From assembly GCA_009700485.1 (NCBI GenBank), contig WLLZ01000004.1, positions 1 to 43,063 on the forward strand: DNA of 43,063 nt, read 5' to 3'. The notes below the pieces were generated by a model. It had not been told where the DNA came from. It saw only the letters and a program-made list of their open reading frames with translations, and ran no database searches. This stretch comes from Actinomycetota bacterium. Lineage in GTDB: Bacteria; Actinomycetota; Actinomycetes; S36-B12. Both the position numbers and the translations under genes were made by a program. This document shows positions 17,163 to 24,602 of this stretch, piece after piece (position 1 is the stretch's first letter; every line of letters starts with the position of its first letter).

Positions 17163-18608
17163 TTAATCCAAGTAATCGCGCAGCACCTGCGAACGTGACG
17201 GGTGGCGAAGCTTCGACATCGTCTTACTCTCTATTTGCCGGATCCGCTCACGGGTAACCCCGTACACCTTGCCAATTTCATCCAGCGTCTTCGGCTGGCC
17301 GTCGGTTAGGCCAAAGCGCATTCTGACAACTCCGGCCTCACGGTCTGACAAAGTGTCAAGAACCGACTCGAGTTGCTCCTGCAGCAAGGTGAATGAAACC
17401 GCGTCGGCGGGTACAATCGCCTCGGAGTCCTCGATTAAGTCACCGAATTCACTATCACCCTCCTCGCCGAGTGGCGTATGAAGTGATATTGGCTCGCGTC
17501 CATACTTTTGAACTTCGACAACTTTCTCAGGAGTCATGTCGAGCTCTTTCGCCAACTCTTCTGGCGTTGGTTCGCGGCCCAAGTCTTGCAGCATTTGCCG
17601 CTGCACCCGGGCGAGCTTATTAATTACTTCAACCATATGCACTGGGATTCGAATGGTTCGTGCTTGATCAGCCATGGCCCGGGTGATGGCCTGGCGAATC
17701 CACCAGGTGGCGTACGTCGAGAACTTGTAGCCTTTGGTGTAGTCGAATTTCTCGACCGCGCGAATCAAACCCAGGTTGCCCTCTTGAATCAAATCGAGGA
17801 ACAACATGCCACGCCCGGTGTAGCGCTTTGCCAGCGAAACCACGAGTCGCAGGTTCGCTTCAAGTAGGTGGTTCTTCGCATTGCGACCATCACGTGCGAT
17901 CCACTCGAGGTCACGATGCAGTTTCTTTTCGATCTTCTTACCCTCATTGAGCATCTCTTCGGCGAAGAGCCCCGCTTCAATGCGCTTGGCGAGATCAACT
18001 TCCATCTCCGCATTTAGCAGTGGGACCTTGCCGATCTGCTTTAGATAATCCTTTACCGGGTCTGCGGTGGCACCGGCAACCATAACTGTCTGCACTGGCT
18101 CATCGGTATCGTCAACATCTGAGATAACGAAACTGGCCTCATCGCCATCACCGGTATCGGCGACGGCCTCAGCGATGTCTACGGCAATGTCAGCTTCAAG
18201 ATCAGCCTCAAGAACCGCAACTACCGCGAGGTCCGCGGGATCGATATCGTCGGCATTGATCACGACCAGGCCGTCCTCGGTCGCAATCACCTCGATCATT
18301 TCTAAGTCAATTTTCGCGGGAGCCGCTTTCTTCGCAGGAGCCGCTTTCTTCGCGGGAGCCGCTTTCTTCGCAGGAGCCGCTTTCTTCGCAGGAGCCGCTT
18401 TCTTCGCAGGAGCCGCTTTCTTCGCAGGAGCCGCTTTCTTCGCAGGAGCCGCCTTCTTCGCAGGAGCCGCCTTCTTAGCAGGAGCTACCTTCTTCGCAGG
18501 AGCTACCTTCTTCGCAGGAGCTACCTTCTTCGCAGGAGCTACCTTCTTCGCAGGAGCTACCTTCTTCGCAGGAGCTACCTTCTTCGCGGAATTCTTTACC
18601 GGTGCCAT
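17163..18608 (-). CDS. sigA: Principal RNA polymerase sigma factor (RpoD/SigA/HrdB)
   Basis: 481 residues. Region 1.2 (DPVKDYLKQIGKVPLL), region 2 (NLRLVVSLAKRYTGRGMLFLDLIQEGNLGLIRAVEKFDY and KFSTYATWWIRQAITRAMADQARTIRIPVH), region 3, and region 4.2 (VTRERIRQIESKTMSKLRHP) are complete, so this is the housekeeping sigma. The N-terminus is unusual: after MAPVKNSA come fifteen hexapeptides, six KKVAPA then nine KKAAPA (residues 9-98), followed by an acidic stretch. The tail is lysine-rich and histone-H1-like. ATG 18608 was chosen over an upstream TTG at 18647; the ribosome site is weak. Confidence 0.95.
   Translation of the reverse strand: MAPVKNSAKKVAPAKKVAPAKKVAPAKKVAPAKKVAPAKKVAPAKKAAPAKKAAPAKKAAPAKKAAPAKKAAPAKKAAPAKKAAPAKKAAPAKKAAPAKIDLEMIEVIATEDGLVVINADDIDPADLAVVAVLEADLEADIAVDIAEAVADTGDGDEASFVISDVDDTDEPVQTVMVAGATADPVKDYLKQIGKVPLLNAEMEVDLAKRIEAGLFAEEMLNEGKKIEKKLHRDLEWIARDGRNAKNHLLEANLRLVVSLAKRYTGRGMLFLDLIQEGNLGLIRAVEKFDYTKGYKFSTYATWWIRQAITRAMADQARTIRIPVHMVEVINKLARVQRQMLQDLGREPTPEELAKELDMTPEKVVEVQKYGREPISLHTPLGEEGDSEFGDLIEDSEAIVPADAVSFTLLQEQLESVLDTLSDREAGVVRMRFGLTDGQPKTLDEIGKVYGVTRERIRQIESKTMSKLRHPSRSQVLRDYLD
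18315..18584 (-). repeat. 18-bp tandem repeat x15 inside sigA
   Basis: Fifteen in-frame 18-bp units encode KKVAPA (six) or KKAAPA (nine). Neighbouring units share synonymous codons in blocks, for example GCT in the Val units, which points to recent unit duplication by slippage or unequal exchange. Copy number may vary between strains, or be misassembled in short-read data. Confidence 0.95.
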
Positions 18609-18649
18609 CTTTGGATGTAACGCCTTTCTCCCACTTCCCCACGACAAGA

Positions 18650-18680
18650 GCCCGTGTCAAGCCTGATGGCTTGTACGGGC
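18650..18680 (-). other. Hairpin in sigA leader
   Basis: GCCCGT and CAAGCC pair with GGCTTG and ACGGGC around a 4-nt TGAT loop, with a 2-by-1 asymmetry between the two 6-bp helices. The right end lies 42 nt upstream of the sigA ATG. No T run follows, so it is not a standard terminator; it could be a 5' UTR structure. Confidence 0.6.
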
Positions 18681-18733
18681 GTGAGGCCACCAGTGTGCCA
18701 CCGCCAATAGCGCCCAGCCCAGCCGGGGGGCCT

Positions 18734-19558
18734 TCATGGGATCAGCACGCCTCGGGCCTGGCCTACGGCCACCACGGTGCTGTCGGTTTGCGTGACCGGA
18801 CTCGCAATTGGGAACGGCCCGAGGCCATCGACGGTGTAGGTCGCTGACCAGTTGGTGGTCAGCGATACCTGAAACCGACCGACGCGCTGGTACCCGTGAG
18901 CCACGGATAGATCCGGATAGAAACCACCTGGCGAGGTGGTATCAAGGTGGGCTCCATCACCGAAATCCCAAGCCCACCGCGGTGTCGGCGAGAGCACCAC
19001 CTGCTGCCCGGCGACCGAGTAGGTGGACGGTGGCACTGACCCCGGCTGGTTTGAACTGAATATCACCGGTAAATACGGCAACACCCCACGCCCGGGTTGA
19101 TAGCTGATGCGACTTGGAGGCATGCTGCGTTCAAAATCGTCCGAAATCGCGACGCCGGCAGCGGCGACGGTTACCGGGCCATCATTAGAGACGCAGATCA
19201 AGCCCTTATTTTGCCAGGTGACTCCGCCATTGAAGGAGAGCCAGGCCCGCAGGAGCTGTTCGTCGGCGCCCTCGCAGGCGTGCAAAATGATGATGCAACC
19301 CGGCGCAAATACCCCATCACAGGGTTCGCGGAGCCGCCACCGGCACTCAATGCAGGCCGCTACCTCATGTCGGGTGGCATCGGCCACGGTATCCGGAAGC
19401 ACCAGCCCTCCGGTGCCCACAAACCGATCTGCGCCATCGTCGACCGAAATATCCACGGAAGGTGCACTTGTCGCGTTTGGCAGCCCGAGCCCTGCGGCCG
19501 AGGTTATCAAAATGACAAGTGCAGCCACTATTAACACCCGGGCAGGCCAGCTACGCAT
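18734..19558 (-). CDS. Secreted PKD-domain-like protein of unknown function
   Basis: 274 residues. An N-terminal signal segment (RSWPARVLIVAALVILITSAAG) is followed by a Cys-containing region (ACIECRWRLREPCDG, then PGCIIILHACEG and LICVS) that may form disulfides. A C-terminal PKD-like motif, WAWDFGDGAHL, is followed by AHGYQRVGRFQVSLTTNW. PKD domains mediate extracellular binding. I do not recognise the N-terminal part. ATG 19558 is supported by TAACGT 6 nt upstream. It lies between sigA and ppk2, both on the same strand. Confidence 0.75.
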   Translation of the reverse strand: MRSWPARVLIVAALVILITSAAGLGLPNATSAPSVDISVDDGADRFVGTGGLVLPDTVADATRHEVAACIECRWRLREPCDGVFAPGCIIILHACEGADEQLLRAWLSFNGGVTWQNKGLICVSNDGPVTVAAAGVAISDDFERSMPPSRISYQPGRGVLPYLPVIFSSNQPGSVPPSTYSVAGQQVVLSPTPRWAWDFGDGAHLDTTSPGGFYPDLSVAHGYQRVGRFQVSLTTNWSATYTVDGLGPFPIASPVTQTDSTVVAVGQARGVLIP

Positions 19559-19564
19559 AGTGCC

Positions 19565-19570
19565 ACGTTA
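19565..19570 (-). promoter_or_regulatory. Putative -10 box, leaderless mRNA of the secreted protein
   Basis: TAACGT on the minus strand ends 6 nt before ATG 19558, the same hexamer and spacing as at the MFS gene (3158-3163). Confidence 0.5.
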
Positions 19571-19634
19571 CGTCCGCTCGGTACCGATGTCACCTCGCAC
19601 TTCATAGCCTGTGGAAAACCGATTACTAGGACTC

Positions 19635-20399
19635 TTACTCGGGGTCCGTAATCTTGATTCCAGCCTTTAAAAGGCCACGTTCTATGGCGGAATTGACCGT
19701 CTCAAGCACTTTTACTCGCGCGTAGAGCTTGTCATCGGCTTCCACGACCGTCCAGGGTGCATTGGAAGTATCAGTGCGATCGAGCATCTCGGTGATTGCC
19801 AGTTCATAGGCTGGTCGCTGCTCGCGGTTGCGCCAATCCTCAGCTGTGAGTTTCCAGCGCTTAAGTGGATCCTTCTCGCGCGATTTAAACCGTTTCAGCT
19901 GTTCATCACTGGAAACATGCATCCAGATCTTTACCAACACCATGCCTTCATCGGTCAAAGTCCGCTCAAAGGACTTAATCTCGTCATATGCACGCCGCCA
20001 CTGTTCCTCGGTGGCAAAATCTTCAACGCGCTCAACCAAAACCCGGCCGTACCAACTGCGATCCAAAATGGTCATGCCGCCCCAGCCAGGTAGATGCGGC
20101 CAAAACCGCGACAGGAAGTGGTGCCGCTTCTCATCAAAGGTGGGCGCAGCAATTGAAATCACGCGCACATGACGTGGGTCGATGGGGGCCACTAGGCGAG
20201 TAATCGCACCACCCTTTCCAGATGCATCCCAGCCCTCGAAAACCACGCAAATAGGTGGGCCAAGGGTGCCAGATCCGTCATAGATTCCCCCGACGACTAG
20301 CCGCAGATAGAGCATCCGGCGCTGCGCTGCTGAAAGCCGGCGCTCACCTTCATCCTTCGCAATTTTGAGCGAAAGGTCGTAATTATCAAGGATGCCCAT
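19635..20399 (-). CDS. ppk2: Polyphosphate kinase 2 family protein
   Basis: 254 residues of PPK2 fold: Walker A GWDASGKGG (56-64, Lys62), FWPHLPGWGGMTILDRSWYGRVLVERV containing the Walker B Asp113, and a lid region with RFKSREKDPLKRWKLTAEDWRNR. Single-domain PPK2 enzymes use polyphosphate to phosphorylate nucleotides (AMP, ADP or GDP); the class is not decided here. ATG 20399 was chosen; GTG 20414 would add five residues. It lies 71 bp downstream of metX on the same strand, so it may share the metY-metX transcript. Confidence 0.9.
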   Translation of the reverse strand: MGILDNYDLSLKIAKDEGERRLSAAQRRMLYLRLVVGGIYDGSGTLGPPICVVFEGWDASGKGGAITRLVAPIDPRHVRVISIAAPTFDEKRHHFLSRFWPHLPGWGGMTILDRSWYGRVLVERVEDFATEEQWRRAYDEIKSFERTLTDEGMVLVKIWMHVSSDEQLKRFKSREKDPLKRWKLTAEDWRNREQRPAYELAITEMLDRTDTSNAPWTVVEADDKLYARVKVLETVNSAIERGLLKAGIKITDPE

Positions 20400-20470
20400 G
20401 CGCCAATAATGCACTAATGCGCCGGCAATGGGTTTCGCGCACTCCTAGCGCAGGTGAAATCGCGTACTGG

Positions 20471-21679
20471 TCATACAACTGGTCGAAGCGTCCGCGCGTG
20501 CTGAACCGCCTGTTGCACGAAGTATGCGACCTGATCGTCTTCAACCAGAAATCCATCGTGCCCGTGTAGCGAGTGCACCGTATGCAACTCATCAGCACCG
20601 GGCACGAGATCCACCAGTTGCTGTTGCTGGCGATTTGGAAATAGCCGATCAGAATCGATTGCCACCACGGTCAACGGCACCTTGACTCGATTCAGCGCTG
20701 CTTCGACACCCCCACGCCCGCGGCCAACATCGAACAAACTCATCGCGTTTGTCAAAGTGACGTAGGTATTGGCATCAAAGCGCCGCGCCAGTTTTTCAGC
20801 GTGGTGGTCAAGGTATGAAGTGATCGCAAACGGTGCCAGCGGCTGGCCAACAGTTTGTCCAGAGACCTCATGGGGATCAACACTTTGTATTTCGCGGCCG
20901 AAGCGTTCATCTAGCTCATCTGAGCTGCGGTAAGTCAAATGCGCGATTCTTCGAGCGATTCCCATTCCAATATGTGGACCTTGGCCCGGTGCGGCGTCGT
21001 AATAATCACCGCCATTAAATCCTGCATCCGCGTAGATTGCAGATAATTGCGTTACGTGGGTGCCAATTTGGTCGGCTGAAACAGCTGCGGTTGTGCCGAG
21101 CACCAATCCACCGCGAATCCGGTCCGGGTGTGCCACCAGCCACTCAAGTACCCGCATGCCGCCCAAGGATGGGCCAAGCATCAGTGCCCACGAATCAATG
21201 CCGAGGGCATTGGTGAGTAGAAGTTCAACTTCAACCATGTCGCCCACGGTTATCACCGGAAACCGGCTCCCCCATGCTCGGCCATCCGGAGCCAAGGATG
21301 CAGGCCCGGTAGTGCCCTGACAGCCGCCCAACACATTGGCACAGACAACAAACCACTCGGTGGTATCAATGGCCCGCCCCGGCCCAACGAGTGAGTCCCA
21401 CCACCCGGCGGTCAGGTGGCCGACGCCGGCCGGCCCGGTGACATGTGAGTCACCGGTCAATGCGTGCGCGATATAAATGGCATTCGATTTGTCAGCATTT
21501 AGGCTGCCCCAAGTTTCATATGCCACTCGCACTTGCGGGAAGCTAAAACCAGATTGCGTAGTGAACTCTCCTAGCTCACAAAAGAGCCGATCACCCACGG
21601 GGTCTGACTCCCGCCACGCACAGCTGGCGGGAGTCAGACCTTCGTATGACAGTGGGCCATACGGTGTGGGTGCGGTCAT
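20471..21679 (-). CDS. metX: Homoserine O-acetyltransferase
   Basis: 402 residues of the alpha/beta-hydrolase acyltransferase family: YETWGSLN, the CANVLGGCQGTTGP oxyanion region, nucleophile Ser171 in LGPSLGGM, AIDSDRLFP with the Asp and HGHDGFLVE with the His of the triad. It acetylates homoserine with acetyl-CoA for direct sulfhydrylation to homocysteine. It starts 5 bp after metY and is the second gene of that operon. Codons 14-27 (around GLTPASCAWRESD) contain a perfect 16-bp inverted repeat at DNA level. Confidence 0.94.
   Translation of the reverse strand: MTAPTPYGPLSYEGLTPASCAWRESDPVGDRLFCELGEFTTQSGFSFPQVRVAYETWGSLNADKSNAIYIAHALTGDSHVTGPAGVGHLTAGWWDSLVGPGRAIDTTEWFVVCANVLGGCQGTTGPASLAPDGRAWGSRFPVITVGDMVEVELLLTNALGIDSWALMLGPSLGGMRVLEWLVAHPDRIRGGLVLGTTAAVSADQIGTHVTQLSAIYADAGFNGGDYYDAAPGQGPHIGMGIARRIAHLTYRSSDELDERFGREIQSVDPHEVSGQTVGQPLAPFAITSYLDHHAEKLARRFDANTYVTLTNAMSLFDVGRGRGGVEAALNRVKVPLTVVAIDSDRLFPNRQQQQLVDLVPGADELHTVHSLHGHDGFLVEDDQVAYFVQQAVQHARTLRPVV
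21601..21640 (-). repeat. Perfect 16-bp inverted repeat within metX
   Basis: Left arm 21601-21616 (GGTCTGACTCCCGCCA), 8-nt spacer, right arm 21625-21640, with every base pairing. In the mRNA it forms a strong hairpin starting 39 nt after the metX start codon. The right arm encodes the conserved AWRESDP region of MetX, so that arm is constrained by protein sequence. Confidence 0.95.
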
Positions 21680-21684
21680 CGAAA

Positions 21685-23001
21685 CTAGCCTTGCTTTGCG
21701 GCCCGAAAACCAGTTTCGAGATCGGCCAGAATGTCGACAATATTCTCGATACCCACGGACAAGCGCACTAGCCCAGGGGTTACGCCTGCGGTTGCCTGCT
21801 CCTCCGGGGTCAACTGTGAGTGCGTGGTCGAGGCCGGGTGAATGACCAAGCTACGCACGTCACCAATATTGGCGACGTGACTATGTAGCACCAGCCCTTC
21901 GACGAATCGCTTGCCAGCCTCAATGCCACCTGCGATTTCAAAACTAAGTACGCCCCCTGTGCCAAGCGGTGCATACTTTTGACCCAACGCATACCAAGGG
22001 CTCGACTTGAGGCCTGCGTAGTTAACCGAGAGAACCTCTTCGCGACTTTCTAGCCACGTCGCGACGGAAAGTGCATTTTGAATATGGCGTTCCATGCGAA
22101 TAGACAAAGTCTCGATCCCCTGCGAAATCAAGAACGCATTGAATGGCGAGACTGCCGGGCCGAGGTCGCGAAGCAACTGCACTCGCGCCTTCAGGATGAA
22201 TGACAAATTCACGCCAAACGCGCCACCGACCCCGAGGTCGCGTGCATATACCAATCCGTGATAGCTCGGATCAGGTGTGTTGTAGTTCGGGAAACGATCC
22301 GGGTACTGGGCGTAGTCAAAAGTTCCAGCATCGACAATGACACCAGCGATCGAGGTGCCGTGGCCACCAAGGTATTTAGTTGCCGAGTGCACAACTATGT
22401 CGGCGCCCCACTCAAATGGGCGAATCAAATAAGGCGTGGCAACGGTGTTATCGATAATCAGAGGCACACCAACCTCGTGAGCGACCTTCGCCACCCCCTC
22501 AATGTCAAGTACGTCATTTTGAGGATTAGATATCGACTCACCGTAGAAAGCCTTAGTGTTCGGACGCACCGCAGCGCGCCAAGACTCGAGATCATCAGGA
22601 TCTTCAACGAACGTGACCTCGATACCAAACTTCGGCAACGTGTAGTGGAACAGGTTGTAAGTGCCACCGTACAAACTCGGGCTCGAAACGATGTGGTCGC
22701 CGACTTCGGCAATATTTAGGATCGCCAATGTCTCTGCGGCCTGCCCGCTCGCCACGAGAAGTGCCGCTAACCCACCCTCGAGTGCCGCTACCCGGTCTTC
22801 AACAACGGCCGTGGTGGGGTTCATCAACCTCGTGTAGATATTACCGAGTTCTTTCAGCGCAAAGAGATTTGCCGCGTGAGTGGTGTCATTGAAGATGTAC
22901 GAAGTGGTTTGGTAGATGGGCAATGCCCGGGAATTAGTTACCGCATCTGGTGACTGACCTGCATGGATCTGCTTGGTTTCAAAGGACCAATTGGTGCTCA
23001 T
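21685..23001 (-). CDS. metY: O-acetylhomoserine (thiol)-lyase / sulfhydrylase
   Basis: 438 residues of the Cys/Met-metabolism PLP family: the N-terminal ETKQIHAGQ, QTTSYIF, YTRLMNPTT, the PLP-binding lysine in VHSATKYLGGHG (Lys209), and a C-terminal SVGIENIVDILADL. It uses sulfide and O-acetylhomoserine to make homocysteine. ATG 23001 follows an AGAGGAAT ribosome site; an upstream in-frame extension lacks similarity. The 300-nt leader carries a SAM-IV riboswitch and a Cys-rich small ORF. metX follows after 5 bp. Confidence 0.95.
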   Translation of the reverse strand: MSTNWSFETKQIHAGQSPDAVTNSRALPIYQTTSYIFNDTTHAANLFALKELGNIYTRLMNPTTAVVEDRVAALEGGLAALLVASGQAAETLAILNIAEVGDHIVSSPSLYGGTYNLFHYTLPKFGIEVTFVEDPDDLESWRAAVRPNTKAFYGESISNPQNDVLDIEGVAKVAHEVGVPLIIDNTVATPYLIRPFEWGADIVVHSATKYLGGHGTSIAGVIVDAGTFDYAQYPDRFPNYNTPDPSYHGLVYARDLGVGGAFGVNLSFILKARVQLLRDLGPAVSPFNAFLISQGIETLSIRMERHIQNALSVATWLESREEVLSVNYAGLKSSPWYALGQKYAPLGTGGVLSFEIAGGIEAGKRFVEGLVLHSHVANIGDVRSLVIHPASTTHSQLTPEEQATAGVTPGLVRLSVGIENIVDILADLETGFRAAKQG

Positions 23002-23064
23002 GGGATTCCTCTCGAAGATAATTTTGTGTTTAAGTGTGGGTAAACGGATAGCACAAATGGCCAC

Positions 23065-23080
23065 CAATGGCGGACCATTG
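23065..23080 (-). other. Hairpin between leader ORF and metY
   Basis: CAATGG and CCATTG pair around a 4-nt loop. Its 5' arm contains TGGTC, complementary to GACCA at the leader-ORF stop (23120-23116). A second CCAT further downstream allows alternative pairing. No T run follows, so any control would be Rho-dependent or act by another route. Confidence 0.35.
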
Positions 23081-23118
23081 CTTGACTGCTGCTAACGCGG
23101 TGCCCTTAGGCGAATTGG

Positions 23119-23148
23119 TCAGCGGGTGGTCATTCGACAACAACACAT
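23119..23148 (-). CDS. Poly-cysteine leader peptide ORF (putative attenuator)
   Basis: A 9-codon ORF, MCCCRMTTR, starts at ATG 23148 with three consecutive TGT codons and stops at TGA 23119. GAGG (23159-23156) lies 7 nt upstream, a good ribosome site. It sits between the SAM-IV riboswitch and metY. Short ORFs with runs of Cys codons act as cysteine-responsive attenuators ahead of sulfur genes in mycobacteria. The same role is inferred here, not shown. The GACCA just at its stop is complementary to TGGTC in the downstream hairpin (23077-23073). Confidence 0.55.
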   Translation of the reverse strand: MCCCRMTTR

Positions 23149-23172
23149 CAGGGGACCTCAATCCAAGTCGTG

Positions 23173-23195
23173 GGGTCTTGCCTGGTGCAAGACCC
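23173..23195 (-). other. Expression-platform hairpin after SAM-IV aptamer
   Basis: GGGTCTTGC pairs perfectly with GCAAGACCC around a 5-nt loop. GGTCTT in its 5' arm is also complementary to AAGACC (23225-23220), which contains the 3' strand of aptamer helix P1. The two pairings exclude each other, as in a switch. There is no T run after it; the leader-ORF ribosome site begins 14 nt further on. Confidence 0.6.
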
Positions 23196-23198
23196 GCG

Positions 23199-23298
23199 CT
23201 TGCCCAACAATCTGGGCCTGGTCTTCTCCGGGGCACCCCACCGCGGTTGGAGGGTTGTCGACCAGCAAGCCGGGACTTAACGCTGGCGCTCTTGACCT
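23199..23298 (-). ncRNA. SAM-IV riboswitch
   Basis: The minus-strand leader of metY reads GGTCAAGAGCGCCAGCG, then CCCGGCTTGCTGGTCG and ACAACCCTCCAACCGCGG, then TGGGGTGCCCCGGAGAAGACC. This is the conserved SAM-binding core shared by SAM-I and SAM-IV in its actinobacterial SAM-IV form. P1 is GGTC (23297-23294) with GACC (23223-23220), and a GCCCA/TGGGC hairpin follows as P5. Its position at the transcript 5' end before metY-metX fits repression by SAM. Boundaries are approximate. Confidence 0.88.
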
Positions 23299-23304
23299 GA
23301 ACAC

Positions 23305-23333
23305 ACTGTAGCAAGTGGCACCAGAGCGATCAA
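23305..23333 (-). promoter_or_regulatory. metY promoter (-35 TTGATC, 17 nt, -10 TACAGT)
   Basis: TTGATC (23333-23328) and TACAGT (23310-23305) are separated by exactly 17 nt and place the transcription start near 23298, directly at the 5' end of the SAM-IV aptamer. Confidence 0.75.
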
Positions 23334-23374
23334 GCCCAGCACCACCGGCTAGCACCACCGGCGCAACTATCCAG

Positions 23375-24487
23375 CTATCTCCCCGTGCGGCACTGCTCCT
23401 CGGTCACCCCGGTCATCGCCGCCGCCCAAGTCGAGGGTGGTAATCCTGCGGCCAACCCTTGCGCTACCAGTTGGGCCAAGGAGTACTCAGGGTCATCAGC
23501 TTGGCTGCGCTCAAGAGCCACCAGCGCCCGCGCCCCATCGCCGGTTAGCCAAGAGCAGATCGAGGTGCAGGTAGCGATTGGGGCTACCACTCCAACAGGG
23601 GCGGCCCGCAGGGCGCTGGTCAGCACCGCAAGTGCAGCGACTCGCTCATCTTTTTTTACCAGGTGCCACAACAAGGTGTCGCGGACGCGAATGTCACTGA
23701 GGCAAAAGATGACTCGAGCGATATCGGAGTCACAGACCTCACCGGTGCCGTCTGCTTCTAGCACGATGTGCAACACGGCCTCAATGCTTTCATCACGCCA
23801 GTGGGCCAGGGTCGTGGCCGTATCGGTGATACCTGAACTCTTAATGCCAGCAGCGAGATTTACTATCTGTCGATTTTGCTCATCTATCAATTTGGTTATC
23901 CGAACACCCGCGTCCAGGTCAGCCGCAAATACCAGCTCGAGATCGGCGCGACCCGGCAGTACCGCGACACCTTCGAACGAAAACCTAGATTGCACCAACA
24001 AGGCCGTGTGCTTATCAAGAGATTGCCCTGCGCGTGAAACAAGATCGTCGGTACTCAAATAGCTCCACCAGCGCTGCGTCCACTCCGTTTTACCGGATTC
24101 AGCTGAACTACTGATTAGGAGAGCGTCAACAACGCCTATGTGGACCCCGTGCATCACGACCATCAAAGTAGTAATCAAGGGAGCGAAGGGCAGCGACCCA
24201 CCGAGAAACTCGTCGCTGAATACACAGATGATTACTTCATCGGCAATGACATTTTGCGCGGTACGGGCAACCGCCTCGCAATACTCCTTGAGACTTACCG
24301 ACAAATCGTCGCTCGGTAGGTCAACACGTTGGGTGAGCCGGACTTGGTCCGAACTCAACCAGATGATTACCAGGCTCTCACTCGGCATAAATCCGAGCAG
24401 ATATGGGACAGCCGCAATCACGGCGTCCGGGCTGCGCAGGCTCAAAATTGAGTCCTGGGTGGTGCGGCTAAGTGAATTAGTTGTCAT
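23375..24487 (-). CDS. DUF4192 family protein
   Basis: 370 residues starting MTTNSLSRTTQDSILSLRSPDAVIAAVPYLLGFMPSESLVIIWL, the family's characteristic opening (SPxxLLAAVPxLLGFxPxxSLVVI). The C-terminus has a helical repeat region (RDTLLWHLV, AAPVGVVAPIATCTSICSWLTGDGARALVALERSQADDP) also typical of the family. It is soluble, actinobacterial and without known function. It ends 77 bp before the metY promoter and lies downstream of the SGNH hydrolase gene on the same strand. Confidence 0.88.
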   Translation of the reverse strand: MTTNSLSRTTQDSILSLRSPDAVIAAVPYLLGFMPSESLVIIWLSSDQVRLTQRVDLPSDDLSVSLKEYCEAVARTAQNVIADEVIICVFSDEFLGGSLPFAPLITTLMVVMHGVHIGVVDALLISSSAESGKTEWTQRWWSYLSTDDLVSRAGQSLDKHTALLVQSRFSFEGVAVLPGRADLELVFAADLDAGVRITKLIDEQNRQIVNLAAGIKSSGITDTATTLAHWRDESIEAVLHIVLEADGTGEVCDSDIARVIFCLSDIRVRDTLLWHLVKKDERVAALAVLTSALRAAPVGVVAPIATCTSICSWLTGDGARALVALERSQADDPEYSLAQLVAQGLAAGLPPSTWAAAMTGVTEEQCRTGR

Positions 24488-24534
24488 GGCGCCAACCGTG
24501 GGCGCTCCCAGGGTTGACTACCAGCAGCAAATTA

Positions 24535-24583
24535 CCGATTGGGGAGCAACAGCCACCCAATCGGCGGCCTGTGGATAGCCGCC
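24535..24583 (-). other. Two abutting hairpins between SGNH hydrolase and DUF4192 genes
   Basis: GGCGGC/GCCGCC with a 9-nt loop (24563-24583) and CCGATTGGG/CCCAATCGG with a 12-nt loop (24535-24564) sit back to back, sharing two bases. They lie just after the SGNH stop codon in transcription order. No T run follows, so termination would not be classical. Confidence 0.5.
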
Positions 24584-24602
24584 ACCGCGCAAACCTGTCA
24601 GG

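Noticed and set aside
18067..18666. Long plus-strand ORF with AFFAGA repeats opposite sigA
   Set aside because: It is the antisense reading of the sigA repeat tract; the minus strand encodes a complete sigma factor.
23041..23160. Intrinsic terminator in the metY leader
   Set aside because: Hairpins exist, but none is followed by a T run on the minus strand, so a classical intrinsic terminator is not supported.
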